Made by a program: the position numbers and the translations under genes. Shown here in pieces: positions 33,068 through 33,291 of a DNA stretch of 33,291 nt. This DNA comes from Oscillospiraceae bacterium. Lineage in GTDB: Bacteria > Bacillota > Clostridia > Oscillospirales > Ruminococcaceae. Below the pieces are notes generated by a model. It ran no database searches and was not told the origin of the DNA. It saw only the letters and a list, made by a program, of their open reading frames with translations. Location of the stretch: assembly GCA_016281125.1 (NCBI GenBank), contig JAEEIA010000090.1, positions 1 to 33,291 on the forward strand, read 5' to 3'. How positions within the stretch are numbered: position 1 is the stretch's first letter; every line of letters starts with the position of its first letter.

Positions 33068-33092
33068 AAGCGGTATCTCCGATGGATTCAAA
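33068..33092 (+). repeat. Dispersed 3'-end repeat, copy 4
   Basis: Starts with AAGCGGTATCTCCGATG, identical to 6247-6263, then GATTCAAA, which (reverse complemented) resembles the TGAAT flank of copy 3. It lies 9 bases beyond the GH3 stop. It overlaps possible hairpins (CCGATGGA 33079-33086 with TCCATC/CGG 33100-33108; CTCCG with CGGAG), which may be the weak GH3 terminator. Confidence 0.65.
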
Positions 33093-33176
33093 ACGGAGCT
33101 CCATCCGGAATCCCATAACGAGAAAAGATTCGTAAATGCATCACTTTCATCGTAAGATAATATGAAGTGACCCCTC

Positions 33177-33205
33177 TTGTAAAACGTGGATTAGTCTGCT
33201 AAAAT
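33177..33205 (+). promoter_or_regulatory. Promoter in the IS110 left-end region
   Basis: -35 TTGTAA (33177-33182), 17-base spacer, -10 TAAAAT (33200-33205). Transcription would start near 33212, about 47 bases before the transposase. Confidence 0.55.
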
Positions 33206-33240
33206 AGAAGGTGTAAAAAATCCATTAGCAGAGGTACCAC
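33186..33240 (+). ncRNA. Two-step stem-loop in the IS110 left end (possible bridge RNA part)
   Basis: TCTGCTAA (33195-33202) pairs perfectly with TTAGCAGA (33225-33232), and GTGG (33186-33189) with CCAC (33237-33240), leaving internal and apical loops. Bridge RNAs of IS110 elements are built of stems with internal loops that hold target- and donor-binding sequences. Assignment rests on position and shape only. The stem overlaps the -10 box, so an alternative role is a regulatory palindrome. Confidence 0.35.
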
Positions 33241-33258
33241 ATACAAGGAGGAGTCACC

Positions 33259-33291
33259 ATGAATAGTATAACATATATCGGACTGGATGTC
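33259..33291 (+). CDS. IS110-family transposase/recombinase, N-terminal fragment
   Basis: Only 11 codons are in the window: MNSITYIGLDV. The YIGLDV motif carries the first Asp of the DEDD (RuvC-like) catalytic set of IS110 recombinases. AAGGAGGAG ends 6 bases before the ATG. The rest lies beyond the window. Confidence 0.75.
   Translation, partial: MNSITYIGLDV

Larger units (their letters stand above)
33109..33291 (+). mobile_element. Left end of an IS110-family element (truncated by window edge)
   Basis: The transposase start at 33259 marks an IS110-type element running off the right edge. The non-coding segment before it would be the left-end region, which in IS110-group elements encodes the bridge RNA. 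The exact left boundary is not visible, since IS110 elements lack terminal inverted repeats; 33109 is only an estimate after the GH3 3' hairpins. Confidence 0.6.

Overview
The window looks like a chromosomal stretch of a Ruminococcus-like Oscillospiraceae bacterium (Gram-positive gut or rumen Firmicutes). The signs are three secreted proteins with two-loop dockerin modules (the anchoring module of cellulosome-type complexes), strong AGGAGG-type ribosome sites, near-consensus sigma-A promoters with 17-18 bp spacers, many predicted signal peptides, and a moderately GC-rich sequence. The species cannot be fixed from the sequence alone. Nothing looks like phage or plasmid. The only mobile element is the start of an IS110-type element at the right edge.

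Layout. 1-4.4 kb: a secreted leucine-rich-repeat/transglutaminase-like protein, then a two-gene operon for an AgrC/AgrA-like GHKL histidine kinase and LytTR response regulator, all on the minus strand. 4.4-6.2 kb: a divergent 78-aa membrane protein and a secreted C39-like cysteine peptidase with a ricin-type lectin domain. 6.2-8.7 kb: an ECF sigma factor translationally coupled to a membrane protein with extracellular PASTA repeats. 8.7-11.1 kb: a zinc-ribbon/one-TM protein with a large ectodomain. 11.3 kb: a remnant of an ABC-transporter ATPase. 11.5-18.2 kb: a 2244-aa secreted subtilisin-like protease with LRRs, alternating beta modules and a C-terminal dockerin. 18.3-20.2 kb: a CotH-type protein with a dockerin. 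20.3-21.6 kb: a second ECF sigma/partner pair. 21.8-24.4 kb: an 847-aa secreted protein with an internal dockerin, an SH3-like domain and a conserved KPVIYLYPE-type C-terminal domain. 24.7-25.3 kb: a small membrane protein. 25.7-27.3 kb: a second LRR-transglutaminase protein. 27.4-30.4 kb: a third ECF sigma/partner pair. 30.7-33.1 kb: a cytoplasmic GH3 glycosidase. 33.26 kb: the truncated IS110-family transposase start.

How it may fit together. The region is devoted to sensing the outside and building or remodelling secreted and cell-surface protein. Three ECF operons share one design (sigma factor, 4-bp ATGA overlap, single-TM partner) but carry unrelated ectodomains. The most interesting regulatory signal is a set of short direct repeats with about 20-21 bp (two helical turns) periodicity placed just upstream of three promoters: the kinase/regulator intergenic region (about 4434-4486), the divergent promoter region at 24587-24640, and a six-copy array at 25414-25528. 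The motifs resemble one another and have the spacing known for LytTR-type regulators. I infer a local regulon under the LytTR regulator encoded at 3659-4360, controlling small membrane proteins and secreted dockerin/transglutaminase proteins. A second non-coding signal is a four-copy element (consensus AAGCGGTATCTCCGATG) that always lies just beyond the 3' end of a gene and always in the same orientation relative to that gene.
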